A stretch of 64,000 nucleotides of DNA from Marinoscillum sp964351625 (GCA_964351625.1 CAYGOV010000003.1:124001-188000), one strand, 5' to 3'. Counted from the stretch's first letter, positions 30,072 through 39,686 are shown. Translations and numbers: made by a program. The notes: generated from the letters alone by a model not told the origin.

Positions 30072-30599
30072 ATGAAACACATTTTTCTGCTTGTTGCAGT
30101 TTTGCTCTTCGGGTGTATATCCGACGATGAGTTTGCGCCTGATTTCACCCAGGAATCAGTCAATGGGTTTAAGCCAATTTATGCCGAGCCTCAGTCGCTA
30201 AAATTAGGTTTGGAAAGCGCGCGGAATATTAGCCTTGCTGGAAAAATTTATAGCTATGGCAATCTTTTACTTGTGAATGAAGTAGGGTCAGGCATCCATG
30301 TTTATGACAATGTAGACCCCAAGAATCCTGTCAACAAGTATTTCGTTTCTATTCCTGGTAACAATGACATGGCGATGAAAGCAGGAGTGCTCTATGCGGA
30401 TAGTTACAATGATCTCCTTACACTTGAAGTTTCCAAAGACACTGTTATTCTACTCAAAAGGCTAGAAGATGTGATGGGATTGCTTGCTGGAGCGCCATCA
30501 TTCAGTGGTGTATATTTTGAATGTGTAGATGAAAGTAAAGGTGTAGTAGTGGGATGGGAAGAGGCTGAATTGAACAAACCTAAATGCTACAAGCCATGA
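30072..30599 (+). CDS. LVIVD-type beta-propeller-like lipoprotein (short)
   Basis: 175 residues with an SPII signal (LLFGC, Cys15). The middle resembles LVIVD-repeat units (IYSYGNLLLVNEVGSGIHVYDNVDPKNPVNKYFVSIPGNNDMAM). There are too few repeats for a full propeller, so it may complete one with a partner or fold differently. Its TGA overlaps the ATG of the next gene (ATGA), which encodes a similar protein, so the two products probably work together at the cell envelope. The biochemical role is unknown. Confidence 0.7.
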   Translation: MKHIFLLVAVLLFGCISDDEFAPDFTQESVNGFKPIYAEPQSLKLGLESARNISLAGKIYSYGNLLLVNEVGSGIHVYDNVDPKNPVNKYFVSIPGNNDMAMKAGVLYADSYNDLLTLEVSKDTVILLKRLEDVMGLLAGAPSFSGVYFECVDESKGVVVGWEEAELNKPKCYKP

Positions 30600-31363
30600 A
30601 AAAGTATCTATATAGTTTGATAGCAGGTTTTGCACTCATTTTTGGTTGTGGAAGTGATAGTAGTGAAATTATTGGACCTTCAAATGGAGATGGATTTGGT
30701 AGTGAACCTATTGGAATTGGCGGTTCAACGGCAAGGTTTACTATACATGGTGATTACTTGTATATCGTAAATGACTCTGAACTGAAAGCCATTGATATAG
30801 CAGATGCAGACGACCCTATACTTGCTTCTACTACAGACATTGGGAGAGGGATCGAGACTATTTATGGATACAAAGGCAATCTTTTTATAGGTAGCCAATT
30901 TGGTATGCAGATATTCACGATTGGCTCAAATGGAGAGCCGATTTACCGATCTGAATATGAGCATCAAACTGCTTGTGATCCTGTTATAGCCAATGATAAA
31001 TATGCATACGTTACTGTAAGATCAGGGCTAGGATGCAATAACTTTCGTTTTGAGGCAAATCAGTTGATTGTATTGGATATCACAAATTTGAATAACCCAT
31101 TTGCCGTACATCAGGAGCAGATGATAAACCCACGAGGGTTGGCTTTCTTTAAAGGTGATCTGTTTGTAGGTGAAGGAGAGAATGGTTTGAAACAATATAG
31201 TCTTGATGATCCAGCCAATCCAGCATTGAAAGAATTCCATACGGATATAGCTGCTAATGATATGATAGGCCTAGAAAACACCATGATAGTGACAAGAAAT
31301 GAAGGTATCTTTCAATTTGGCTGTGTTGATGATGAAATTCTGCTTCTAAGCCCAATTCGCTAA
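30596..31363 (+). CDS. LVIVD-repeat lipoprotein
   Basis: 255 residues from the ATG at 30596, chosen because it overlaps the previous stop and begins a clean SPII signal (LIFGC). Repeats of the LVIVD type are visible (LYIVNDSELKAIDIADADDPILAST; QLIVLDITNLNNPFAVHQEQ; LKQYSLDDPANPALKEF), consistent with a beta-propeller fold. Its TAA overlaps the next ATG (TAATG). Co-translation with another LVIVD lipoprotein and a putative outer-membrane protein suggests an envelope complex of unknown function. Confidence 0.75.
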   Translation: MKKYLYSLIAGFALIFGCGSDSSEIIGPSNGDGFGSEPIGIGGSTARFTIHGDYLYIVNDSELKAIDIADADDPILASTTDIGRGIETIYGYKGNLFIGSQFGMQIFTIGSNGEPIYRSEYEHQTACDPVIANDKYAYVTVRSGLGCNNFRFEANQLIVLDITNLNNPFAVHQEQMINPRGLAFFKGDLFVGEGENGLKQYSLDDPANPALKEFHTDIAANDMIGLENTMIVTRNEGIFQFGCVDDEILLLSPIR

Positions 31364-32049
31364 TGAGGAACAGTATCATACTAATATGCTTATTGTTAGG
31401 CTTAAGAGCCATCGGCCAAAATAATATCAGTGAGGATGAAAGTAATGTCGCATTGCCAGAGGGCAAAGTGACATTGCTGAAACTGGATGTATCCAATATT
31501 ATCAATCCAATAGACCCTACTTTACTTCTTGCTTTGGAGTATCGCTTCAACGCTAAGTTGAGTTTTAGTCAGGAAGCAGGCATAATCACAGGTTCTCGAA
31601 GAAATGAGGATATCACCGATGGCTTTATTGGTTTTAAAGTGCGTGAGGAGCTTAGATATTATTGGGAATCGGATATTGCCGAAAACGTGCAACCTTATCT
31701 TGGATTTTCGGCCGCATACAGATACATGACCTTAAGAGAAAGGGGAAATGTCGGTTATGGTTGTTCTAATAGTTCATTATGGTCATGCGATTATATACAA
31801 GAGCTAAATGATCCAGTGACTTCACACTTGATAGGAGGGCTTATACGCATGGGACTTTTGACTTATGTAATGCCAAGATTGTCGCTAGAAGGAGACTTTG
31901 GATTCAGCATGAGCTACCTGAGTTTCGACAGAAATCATGGTAAAAATGTGACGTACTTTTTTGATGAAAGCATGGTAAATGAACAACCGCGTGGGTTCAA
32001 TCTGCTTCCTAATTTTTCTATTAAAGTGGGATATCTGCTCGGGCAGTGA
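31363..32049 (+). CDS. Putative outer-membrane beta-barrel protein
   Basis: 228 residues with a signal peptide (LLLGLRAIGQ). Alternating hydrophobic/polar strands and aromatic-ended segments (LLLALEYRFNAKLSFSQEAG; VREELRYYW; VQPYLGFSAAYRYM; MPRLSLEGDFGFSMSYL; FSIKVGYLLGQ) are typical of small outer-membrane barrels, although no strict C-terminal Phe is present. It is the third gene of the coupled run from 30072. It contains an isolated Cys pair near residues 133 and 140 (YGCSNSSLWSC), which could form a surface-loop disulfide. Confidence 0.6.
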   Translation: MRNSIILICLLLGLRAIGQNNISEDESNVALPEGKVTLLKLDVSNIINPIDPTLLLALEYRFNAKLSFSQEAGIITGSRRNEDITDGFIGFKVREELRYYWESDIAENVQPYLGFSAAYRYMTLRERGNVGYGCSNSSLWSCDYIQELNDPVTSHLIGGLIRMGLLTYVMPRLSLEGDFGFSMSYLSFDRNHGKNVTYFFDESMVNEQPRGFNLLPNFSIKVGYLLGQ

Positions 32050-32051
32050 TG

Positions 32052-32819
32052 TTAATATTGTCCTTTGATGATGCTTGCTGATCGGTCAAAGTGAGAGAGT
32101 ATCCAATTCCATATTTCTGCAGGGTTATACTGCTTTTGGATTCCAGGGAATTGACTATTTAGTCTTACGATGAGTCGGTCGTATTGGGTGCTATCCAAGT
32201 CGTAAAGCCTCATCAATTTTATTTTGATCGAATCCTGTGCGATGAAGCGCTGATAGGTGATTGTTTCCCTCGTTTCTTTATAAGCTTCCGTAGCGGCTCG
32301 CTTTTCTTGTTCGTCCTTTGAGAAATAAGTAATAGGGCCATAAATCGTAGCTCCTGGTACAGGAACTCCACCTACACCTGTTAGACCTGGACGTACACTA
32401 CCTGCTCGTATAGGATCTCCGGCATTTTCTATGCTTAGACCTTGTATGAACATCGGTGCACTTTGGATATTTAATGGAACTCGATAATTAGGGTCGGCAT
32501 ATATGGTGATGGAGGGAAGTAGTATAGAGTCTTCAGGAAGAACAATCTTAAGATAATTCAGAAGGTGTTCTGGTTGAAGAATCACAAAAAGTGTTTGATA
32601 ACCAACATATGAAACCTTCAGCGTATCACCTTTGGAGCCTGTGATACTGAAATTGCCTTGTCGGTCGCTCACCTTCCCAAGTCCCATTGTGGTATTATAG
32701 ACATGACAAAATGCGATTTCTTCTTCATCCTCGTTCGTAATCAATCCATTAATCACGTGCTGGGAAATAGCCATCTGTTTGATGGCTAAGAAGAGGAATA
32801 GGCTTAATAAAATCTTCAC
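32052..32819 (-). CDS. Carboxypeptidase-like regulatory domain (CarboxypepD_reg-like) secreted protein
   Basis: 255 residues from a GTG at 32819, preferred because it directly begins a signal peptide (VKILLSLFLFLAIKQMAISQ); a longer start at 32876 would put 19 extra residues in front of it. Residues about 20-105 form the CarboxypepD_reg-like/TonB-plug-adjacent beta-sandwich (INGLITNEDEEEIAFCHVYN...GKVSDRQGNFSITGSKGDTLKVSYVGY). The C-terminal part is Gln/Lys-rich and unrecognised. Proteins of this type often act at the outer membrane. It ends 2 bp from the stop of the convergent barrel gene. Confidence 0.65.
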   Translation of the reverse strand: MKILLSLFLFLAIKQMAISQHVINGLITNEDEEEIAFCHVYNTTMGLGKVSDRQGNFSITGSKGDTLKVSYVGYQTLFVILQPEHLLNYLKIVLPEDSILLPSITIYADPNYRVPLNIQSAPMFIQGLSIENAGDPIRAGSVRPGLTGVGGVPVPGATIYGPITYFSKDEQEKRAATEAYKETRETITYQRFIAQDSIKIKLMRLYDLDSTQYDRLIVRLNSQFPGIQKQYNPAEIWNWILSHFDRSASIIKGQY

Positions 32820-32940
32820 TTCTGCAATTAACGAAAGATCAAACCAGAAGATCGTCTTACTCGACTTATTTAACAATAATTTGGAGTTTGGGCTATCAAC
32901 CTTCTATTGTATCTTTCAGATTGCAACAACACGCGCACCC

Positions 32941-35250
32941 ATGATTAAGTCCCCACATTTTGAGCAGAACCCAAGCTTGTATTCTTTTTTGCCCATATTT
33001 TACCTTGCTTGGGCTGATGCAGTACTTACGCCAAGTGAGATAAGTAACCTACAGAAGGTCATAGAAGATCAAAAATGGCTTGCCGATGTTGAGAGAAAAT
33101 ATCTGGTTACTTACCTTGATCCAAAATCACCACCATCTCCAAGAGAGTTAAAGTCTTGGCAGGTGGAAATTCGTAAAGCAATTGCAAGTCTTGATGTAAA
33201 CAAAAATCATAGTCTTCTGGATATTGGACTTACTGTGGCTGAATATCATGGAGCTAGCCAAAAAGACAATTCCTTCCAAATAACTCGTGCTTCATTGGTC
33301 GATCTTGAAGAAGTACTTGGTGTAATATCAAGTGAGGCCATCTATCATTTTCGATCAAAGCCACATAAAGTCAAATCGATTAAAAGTGCTAAAAAAGCTG
33401 CATTCGATACTCGAAAAATGGCATTGCTACTCGATGGAGATCAGCATGAGATAATAAAGCGGGTGAAGACTGTAATCTCAGATCCTGCGTTTGCCTATGT
33501 GGATGAGTCCAATCTTGAAGCGTATCGTGAGCAGGTTTTGAAGTGGTGTAAGATGCTCGCAGATCAGGGATTTGGAGCAATGGCGTACCCTAAGGCATAT
33601 GGAGGTGGAGGAGACATGCGACAGTACTTTACCATTATGGAGACGCTATCCTATCATGACCTGAGTTTAGTTATCAAATTTGGTGTGCAGTTTGGGCTTT
33701 GGGGTATGAGTCTGTACTTTTTAGGTACAGAGAAGCACCATAAAAAATACCTAGAAGGCATAGGTACACTGGAAACTCCAGGATGTTTTGCTATGACAGA
33801 AACGGGGCATGGCTCAAATGTGAAAGGATTAGAAACTACAGCTACTTACGATAAAAAGTCTGGAAATCTCGTAATACATACGCCACATGTGCATGCTTGC
33901 AAAGAATACATTGGTAATGCGGCAGTTCATGGACAAAAGGCCACAGTATTTGCGAAACTGATTATTGATGAAGTTGACTATGGTGTCAATGCCTTTGTAG
34001 TCACTTTGCGTGATAAAAAGGGCCGGCTAGCCAAAGGTGTGCGAATTGAGGACTGTGGTAGAAAAATGGGTCTCAATGGCGTAGATAATGGCAAGATTTG
34101 GTTTGATCAGGTAGAGATTCCATACGATGATATGCTCGATCGATTTGCATCTATCGACAGTAAAGGAGATTTTCAAAGCTCCATCACAAGTGATAATAGA
34201 CGATTCTTTACCATGCTGGGAACACTTGTTGGTGGAAGAATTGGAATTCCGCGTTCTGGTCTTAGTGCTATGAAATCTGGTCTAACTATCGCAATTAAAT
34301 ATTCAGATAAGCGGAAGCAATTTGGTCCGGAAAATGGCGAGGAAACCCCGATACTTAATTACCGAACTCACCAGCGAAGACTGATGCCCTTGCTAGCTCA
34401 GACTTATGCTTTGCACTTTGCTTTAAAGTATCTCACCGATCGATTCATCAATAGGGCAGAAGACGATATGCAAGAGATAGAGGCGCTTGCGGCTGGCTTG
34501 AAGTCATTTACAACATGGCAGACTACTGCCACATTGCAAATGTGCCGTGAGGCTTGCGGAGGTAAGGGATACCTTTCAGAAAACAGGATTGATCGTTTGA
34601 AGAACGATTCTGATATCTACACCACGTTTGAAGGTGACAACACTGTCCTGATGCAATTGGTAGCTAAAAGTCGATTGTCTGAGTTTAAGAAGGAATTTGC
34701 TGATATCAACCTTTTTGGGGCTCTAGGGTATGTTGTCAATCAAGCCAAAGTCGGGCTGATAGAGATGAATCCTATCACAGTCCGAAATACAGATGCTGAT
34801 CATTTGTTGGATTTTGAATTTTACTTGAGTGCTTTTAGGTTTAGAGAACGAGATGTTCTGACCTCAGCAGCTAGACGCATCAAAAAGCATTTAGATGCTG
34901 GTATGGACTCTTTTGATGCATTTAATCAAACTCAAAATCACATGGTGGATGTCGGTATTGCTTTTGCTGAAAAGGTAGTGCTTGAACAGTTTGTAGAAGC
35001 AATTCGTGCTGTTGAGGACCTACAGTTACAGGGTTCACTGACTCGTCTTTGTCAGTTATTTGCCCTTACACAAATTGAGAAGAATAAGGGGTGGTACTTG
35101 GAGCACGATTATATGTTAGGATCAAAGACCAAAGCCATAAGGCGAATGGTTAATCAATTGTGCTTAGAAGTAAGAGAAGAAGCTGTGGCTTTGGTAGATG
35201 CTTTTGATATTCCAGAAAGCTGCCTTGGAGCTCAAATCCTTCAGGATTGA
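32941..35250 (+). CDS. Acyl-CoA oxidase/dehydrogenase-like protein with TerB-like N-terminal region
   Basis: 769 residues from the ATG at 32941; an earlier in-frame start would run into the divergent gene. Residues about 1-100 resemble a TerB-like helical domain (FYLAWADAVLTPSEISNLQKVIEDQKWL). The rest is ACOX-like: CFAMTETGHGSNVKGLETTATYD binds FAD/acyl-CoA, and CREACGGKGYLSENRI...TTFEGDNTVLMQLVAKSRL carries the catalytic Glu. It should oxidise acyl-CoA to trans-2-enoyl-CoA in fatty-acid breakdown. Whether it uses O2 or an electron-transfer partner cannot be judged by eye. Its last 10 bp overlap the convergent SnoaL-like gene. Confidence 0.82.
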   Translation: MIKSPHFEQNPSLYSFLPIFYLAWADAVLTPSEISNLQKVIEDQKWLADVERKYLVTYLDPKSPPSPRELKSWQVEIRKAIASLDVNKNHSLLDIGLTVAEYHGASQKDNSFQITRASLVDLEEVLGVISSEAIYHFRSKPHKVKSIKSAKKAAFDTRKMALLLDGDQHEIIKRVKTVISDPAFAYVDESNLEAYREQVLKWCKMLADQGFGAMAYPKAYGGGGDMRQYFTIMETLSYHDLSLVIKFGVQFGLWGMSLYFLGTEKHHKKYLEGIGTLETPGCFAMTETGHGSNVKGLETTATYDKKSGNLVIHTPHVHACKEYIGNAAVHGQKATVFAKLIIDEVDYGVNAFVVTLRDKKGRLAKGVRIEDCGRKMGLNGVDNGKIWFDQVEIPYDDMLDRFASIDSKGDFQSSITSDNRRFFTMLGTLVGGRIGIPRSGLSAMKSGLTIAIKYSDKRKQFGPENGEETPILNYRTHQRRLMPLLAQTYALHFALKYLTDRFINRAEDDMQEIEALAAGLKSFTTWQTTATLQMCREACGGKGYLSENRIDRLKNDSDIYTTFEGDNTVLMQLVAKSRLSEFKKEFADINLFGALGYVVNQAKVGLIEMNPITVRNTDADHLLDFEFYLSAFRFRERDVLTSAARRIKKHLDAGMDSFDAFNQTQNHMVDVGIAFAEKVVLEQFVEAIRAVEDLQLQGSLTRLCQLFALTQIEKNKGWYLEHDYMLGSKTKAIRRMVNQLCLEVREEAVALVDAFDIPESCLGAQILQD

Positions 35251-35723
35251 TCCATTGTTTCTTCGAACTTGGACAATAACCCTCGGGTTTTGGATTGGAG
35301 TTTTTTCTTAAAGAAACCAGACCAGCCAATTAGTAAACCTTGGAATCCAAGCGCTTGAATTGACCATCTGTAAAGATTAAAGTTATCTTGGTGGCGAATG
35401 ATTTTATTGTCAGAAAACTCAAAGGTTGCATTGATAATGTTGTGGACTTTTCTACCAGTCTGGCTGAATGTATAATAAGCATCCCATCGTGCTAGTACTT
35501 TGCCGTTTTCTTCATGAATATTTGAAGCTTCTATTCTGAAATCTTTTCCTTTTTGGGATTTACAGAGCATGCGCCACATATTACCTGCATGGACACCCTC
35601 AAGCTCTCCGAATGCTGGATCTGAAAAGACTATTTTCTCATCATAAAGTGCAGCCATTCCTTCAGGATCTAGCCTATCAAAAGCTTTGTAGAACTTAGTT
35701 ATGATCTGTTTTGGGCTGCTCAT
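35241..35723 (-). CDS. SnoaL-like / NTF2-fold protein
   Basis: 160 residues. The N-terminus is typical of the SnoaL/ketosteroid-isomerase-like fold (IITKFYKAFDRLDPEGMAALYDEKIVFSDPAFGELEGVHAGNMW), and the second half has the cone-closing strands (VLARWDAYYTFSQTGRKVHNIINATFEFSDNKIIRHQDNFN). The family covers small enzymes and binding proteins, so function cannot be assigned. The C-terminus is basic (FFKKKLQSKTRG). It is convergent with, and slightly overlaps, the acyl-CoA oxidase-like gene. Confidence 0.75.
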   Translation of the reverse strand: MSSPKQIITKFYKAFDRLDPEGMAALYDEKIVFSDPAFGELEGVHAGNMWRMLCKSQKGKDFRIEASNIHEENGKVLARWDAYYTFSQTGRKVHNIINATFEFSDNKIIRHQDNFNLYRWSIQALGFQGLLIGWSGFFKKKLQSKTRGLLSKFEETMDQS

Positions 35724-35854
35724 TACTCTTGTAATATAGCGATTAAAGAGTATAAGCTAATATTTCAGATGATTACTATTTAATTAAGAATCACACTTGG
35801 CACGTTACATAAACTTGCTGGAGGGTGTTTTTCTGATTTTTTTTGAAATGCTGA

Positions 35855-36379
35855 TTAGAATAACTCTCCTTGTTTTTGAATAGCACCTTCAAGTTCAAGA
35901 AGAGTTTTTTTGCGCCAGATTTTTCCACCATACCCGACCATATCTCCATTACTACCAATCACTCGATGGCAGGGTATGATTATGGCAATACGATTATCGC
36001 CATTTGCTTTGGCCATTGCTCTTATAGCTTTCTTATCACCGAGTATTTCAGATTGCTGAGCATATGTACGAGTTTGCCCGTATGGTATGGTCAAAAGTGA
36101 GTTCCAGACCTTTTGCTGAAAATCCGATCCAGGGAAGGCGAGGGGCACTTCAAAGGATTTGCGCTCGGCTGCAAAATACTCATCCAACTCTATCCTTAGT
36201 TTATCAAAATGTGGATGTTCACTTTCCACCAATTTGCCATCAAAGAGCTTTTCGACGCGTGACTTTTGAGTAGGGAGCATTCTACGATCATGGAACTCCA
36301 ACAAGCAAATACCTTCATCTACTGCACCCGCTATCATTTCTCCTAGCGGGGTATTGATGCTTTGAATACTGATGTCCAT
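35855..36379 (-). CDS. ogt: Methylated-DNA--protein-cysteine methyltransferase
   Basis: 174 residues. The acceptor motif IIPCHRVIG with following GxxxGYGGKIWRKKTLLELEG is intact, and the helix FQQKVWNSLLTIPYGQTRTYAQQSEILGDKKAIRAMAKANGDN matches the DNA-binding part of Ogt/AGT. It removes alkyl groups from O6-alkylguanine by irreversible transfer to its Cys. It is a monocistronic minus-strand gene, divergent from a zinc-ribbon protein. Confidence 0.93.
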   Translation of the reverse strand: MDISIQSINTPLGEMIAGAVDEGICLLEFHDRRMLPTQKSRVEKLFDGKLVESEHPHFDKLRIELDEYFAAERKSFEVPLAFPGSDFQQKVWNSLLTIPYGQTRTYAQQSEILGDKKAIRAMAKANGDNRIAIIIPCHRVIGSNGDMVGYGGKIWRKKTLLELEGAIQKQGELF

Positions 36380-36428
36380 TTGCCTTCTTGATCTTAGTTA
36401 TTTGCTACTTCTAAGTAACTTGAAACTT

Positions 36429-36752
36429 ATGGAAATCGGAAGCATTGTGAAGTTTGTATTGATCGTCATTGCAATCCCATTGTTCTTTTGGCTTAGAGTA
36501 CGAACTATCAATAATCGCAAAAAAGGGTCATCTGTAAGATGCCCTTATTGCGGACTTGATCAAAGGCTAGACTTATTGGCTAATTATGAATGCAAGTCCT
36601 GTAAGAAATCAGTCAAATTTTTCGATCAAGATGGAGAGCCTTTGCCCGACATTCGATATTACAAATGTGAAGCCTGTGGTGAACGCAACTTCGAAGGTGT
36701 AATCACCTGCACGGCTTGCGGACTTGCAAATCCAGAAGGTATTCCTGATTGA
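36429..36752 (+). CDS. Membrane-anchored double zinc-ribbon protein
   Basis: 107 residues from the ATG at 36429; the farther start at 36372 would lie inside the divergent ogt gene. One N-terminal transmembrane helix (IVKFVLIVIAIPLFFWLRV) is followed by two CxxC zinc ribbons: CPYCGLDQ...CKSCKK and CEACGERN...CTACGLANPEG. Such proteins are widespread but of unknown function. It ends 2 bp before the convergent ABC permease gene. Confidence 0.6.
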   Translation: MEIGSIVKFVLIVIAIPLFFWLRVRTINNRKKGSSVRCPYCGLDQRLDLLANYECKSCKKSVKFFDQDGEPLPDIRYYKCEACGERNFEGVITCTACGLANPEGIPD

Positions 36753-36753
36753 C

Positions 36754-39189
36754 TTATTCTGACCTCAAAGACTCCACAGGGTTGCTTTTCGTGTTTTTCC
36801 ATACTTGAGAAATGAGTGTTGCTGCCACTATCACTATGATGATCAGAAGGGCAGGTCCTACATTTTGTATCCCAATTGATTCATGTACAGCCATTTTGTT
36901 GATCCAAAGCGAATTTATTAAAATGGCGATTGGAATAGATATCAAAGAGGTAATGCCCAGCATCACCAAGAATCCTTTGGTCATAGCGTAAGTTAGTGCG
37001 CCAAATGATGCTCCTAGAACTTTTCTAATCCCTATTTCTTTGGTTCGAGTCTGCAAATGGAAACTCACCATACCAAGGAAACCTAACCCTGTTATTGCTA
37101 TCGCTATTAATGAAACCAACGTAAGTATACTTCCTAGATCATAAAGAAATTGATAAAACAGATCGGTTTCTTCATTGAGGAATCCACCTTTGAAAGTTCT
37201 ATTTGGATCAAACTCATTCCATTTGCTTTCGATTGATTGATTAAAATCCATTCGATTTGTTCCTGAAAACTGAAAATATACGTGTTTGTACTTATCTGGA
37301 TTTATCCTTAGTAATAGTGGCTTGATTGATTTCATGAGTGGCTCCCAATGATAGTCCTTCACTATTCCCACTATGGTCACTCTGGTGTTTTCCTCTAATA
37401 TAACAATCGAGTTAATAGCCTCAGCTGGGCTATTGAAACCAAGAAATGAAACAGCACTCTCATTAAGTATGGCAAATTTTTCTTTCTCTCCATTAACTAC
37501 CTCAGGAAAGTCGCCTCCTGCAATAATGTTGAGATCCATTAGGCTGACATATCTTGGATCAACCGAGAAGTAAGAAATACCTAGTGGTTCGGCAATAGTG
37601 TCTCTGCGAATATCAACTCCATATGACCTGCCAACGGCTGGGTGATGTGATGCGAAGGACACTTTTTCAACACCTGGTATTTGGCTGAATTCCTGCTCAA
37701 TGATCTTTCCATCATGGCCTTGCAAATCTATGAAATAGGTATTTTCATCATCAAACCCAAAACTCATATTGGTGAGATGATCCGCTTGAGATTTTACTAA
37801 GAAAATAGTAATCAATAGGATTATAGACATTCCAAATTGAATGCTCAATAATGCCCTCTTTGATACTAGCCTTTTGAAAAATGAGTGTTTGCCAGTGCTG
37901 AAGTCACTTAGGTTTCCTTTCAGAGAGTTCACAATATTCCAGTTGGAGATACTGAGCGCAGGACCTGCACCACAAACTACTCCTAGAAGTAAACTAAATA
38001 GCAAGAAGAAACCGTATGCATACACAGTGTCCTCCAGTTTTAGACCGATAAGATTGAATATCGCGATATTATTGAATTTATCTATTAGATAGTGGTAAAT
38101 CAGTATGGCAAATACAAGGGATAAAAAAGAGAGCACAATAGACTCCATTATAAACTGAGCCACTAACTGACCTCTTGACGCTCCGCTGCTTTTACGAATT
38201 CCTATCTCTTTTACACGTGTGAGCGACTTAGCGATAGATAGGTTGGCGTAGTTAATGCTTGCGGTGATGATAACGATGATTCCTAAAAACCCGAAAAACA
38301 CAAGTATAAAGCGAGGAAGCGAGAGTGCAAGTTCATTACCCAGCATTCTGCTCGGTACAATATCCCTTATAGGTTGCAATTCATATTCGTACCCAATTTC
38401 ATTTTCAGGGACTATTGTGTTTTTATCTGCAATCTTATTAATCGCTGCTTGAGCATCCGCCACAGAGGCACCTTCTTTTAGTACCACATAGTTGTAGTTC
38501 ATCCAGACGGTTTCCCAATCATCATACTCGCCAGAAATACGATCTTCATTCACCAAAACAGGCAATGTGCTGAAACTTGCCAGCACATTGAACTTGATAT
38601 GGCTTTTGTCCACGGGATCTTTTACAACTCCTGTTACAATATAGCTGCCTTTATCTTTCACACTGACTGAAGCATTCATGTAATCTCCTTTCGGAAATAG
38701 AAGATTTGCCATATGTTCACTCAAAACTATCGTGTATGGATTTTTTAGAGCGGTTTTCTCATTACCGTCTTTTAATTCAAACCCGAAGATTTCAAAAAAT
38801 CGCTCATCCGCAAAAAGTGATTTGGAACCTATGATATCGTCAGTATCGATGACCTTATATTTGGACTCCAATTCTCCACCTAATCCATGATTGAGATTGG
38901 TGAAGTTTTCCGCCATTTCATATTGCTCCGCAAATTGTTGAGCAATTGGCAAAGGAGAAGTGGCATAACCATTCGCGAAGAAACTTCTTTCGCCCTTTTT
39001 GTAGGAAATCACCCTGTAAGTTCTATCTCCGTTAGGGTGGAATCGGTCATATGTCATATGATCATGCACCAATAATATCAGGAGCAAGCAAACTGACATA
39101 CTAAGTGATAAGCCTATAACATTTATAGCTGTAAAGCCTTTGTGCTTTTTAATGCTGCGCCAGGTTACTAATAGATAGTTTCTCCACAT
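36754..39189 (-). CDS. ABC transporter permease of the MacB/FtsX type
   Basis: 811 residues with two MacB-periplasmic-like domains and two FtsX permease cores, the usual Bacteroidota layout. The first TM is at about 20-42 (FTAINVIGLSLSMSVCLLLILLV), the first FtsX core near 285-420 (ARVKEIGIRKSSGASRGQLVAQF-like) and the second near 690-800 (RTKEIGIRKVLGASFGALTYAMTKGF). No ATPase is adjacent, so it must use one encoded elsewhere. The first gene of the unit is probably the small membrane protein 11 bp upstream. The cargo (lipoprotein, peptide or antibiotic) is unknown. Confidence 0.85.
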   Translation of the reverse strand: MWRNYLLVTWRSIKKHKGFTAINVIGLSLSMSVCLLLILLVHDHMTYDRFHPNGDRTYRVISYKKGERSFFANGYATSPLPIAQQFAEQYEMAENFTNLNHGLGGELESKYKVIDTDDIIGSKSLFADERFFEIFGFELKDGNEKTALKNPYTIVLSEHMANLLFPKGDYMNASVSVKDKGSYIVTGVVKDPVDKSHIKFNVLASFSTLPVLVNEDRISGEYDDWETVWMNYNYVVLKEGASVADAQAAINKIADKNTIVPENEIGYEYELQPIRDIVPSRMLGNELALSLPRFILVFFGFLGIIVIITASINYANLSIAKSLTRVKEIGIRKSSGASRGQLVAQFIMESIVLSFLSLVFAILIYHYLIDKFNNIAIFNLIGLKLEDTVYAYGFFLLFSLLLGVVCGAGPALSISNWNIVNSLKGNLSDFSTGKHSFFKRLVSKRALLSIQFGMSIILLITIFLVKSQADHLTNMSFGFDDENTYFIDLQGHDGKIIEQEFSQIPGVEKVSFASHHPAVGRSYGVDIRRDTIAEPLGISYFSVDPRYVSLMDLNIIAGGDFPEVVNGEKEKFAILNESAVSFLGFNSPAEAINSIVILEENTRVTIVGIVKDYHWEPLMKSIKPLLLRINPDKYKHVYFQFSGTNRMDFNQSIESKWNEFDPNRTFKGGFLNEETDLFYQFLYDLGSILTLVSLIAIAITGLGFLGMVSFHLQTRTKEIGIRKVLGASFGALTYAMTKGFLVMLGITSLISIPIAILINSLWINKMAVHESIGIQNVGPALLIIIVIVAATLISQVWKNTKSNPVESLRSE

Positions 39190-39200
39190 AGTTTTGGTAT

Positions 39201-39548
39201 TTATTTATTCAGCTTTTGGACAATTAAGAAATAGCCTAAAAACCCAGCACTCAGGCAGGTAGCTAGTATTCCATAGGGCAGAGGTGAGCTTTGATCATAA
39301 TCGATCAATTCTAATATCATAAGCCCAATTCCACCAGAGAGGATAATCAAACCCCATTTCAATGCACCGTATTTGTTTTCAGCTTGTTTTTGAAGGAGCT
39401 GGCCAGCATCATCGCCAATTATACCTTTATCTACCATCTTCTTTCTTAGATAATAATCTGTCAAAGTCTTGATGACGATGTAAAGTCCGAAGCTAAATGA
39501 GCCTAATACAGCGATAGGCATAAGTACTTGCTGCAAGTTGTGTTCCAT
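39201..39548 (-). CDS. Small three-TM membrane protein (DUF6249-like)
   Basis: 115 residues with three hydrophobic segments (MPIAVLGSFSFGLYIVIKTL; WGLIILSGGIGLMILEL; ILATCLSAGFLGYFLIVQKL) and a charged loop (RKKMVDKGIIGDDAGQLLQ). It resembles the small membrane proteins that accompany ECF sigma-factor/ABC permease loci in Bacteroidota. It is transcribed just before the ABC permease and divergent from the sigma factor (138-bp gap). Function unknown. Confidence 0.65.
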   Translation of the reverse strand: MEHNLQQVLMPIAVLGSFSFGLYIVIKTLTDYYLRKKMVDKGIIGDDAGQLLQKQAENKYGALKWGLIILSGGIGLMILELIDYDQSSPLPYGILATCLSAGFLGYFLIVQKLNK

Positions 39549-39686
39549 GATATTAAGTTTTGTTTGGGAGGTGAGACACTGCCTATTGGGGTAAATGTTG
39601 CAGGAGATTGAAATATTTTTTCATTAAAAATAAAATTCTCACTTTGTGCAACATCTCGGCAGTTATAGGTGTCAAATGGTTTCTAG

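Noticed and set aside
32779..32940. Longer N-terminus for the acyl-CoA oxidase-like gene
   Set aside because: It would overlap the divergent regulatory-domain gene and adds no conserved sequence; the ATG at 32941 gives a sensible start.
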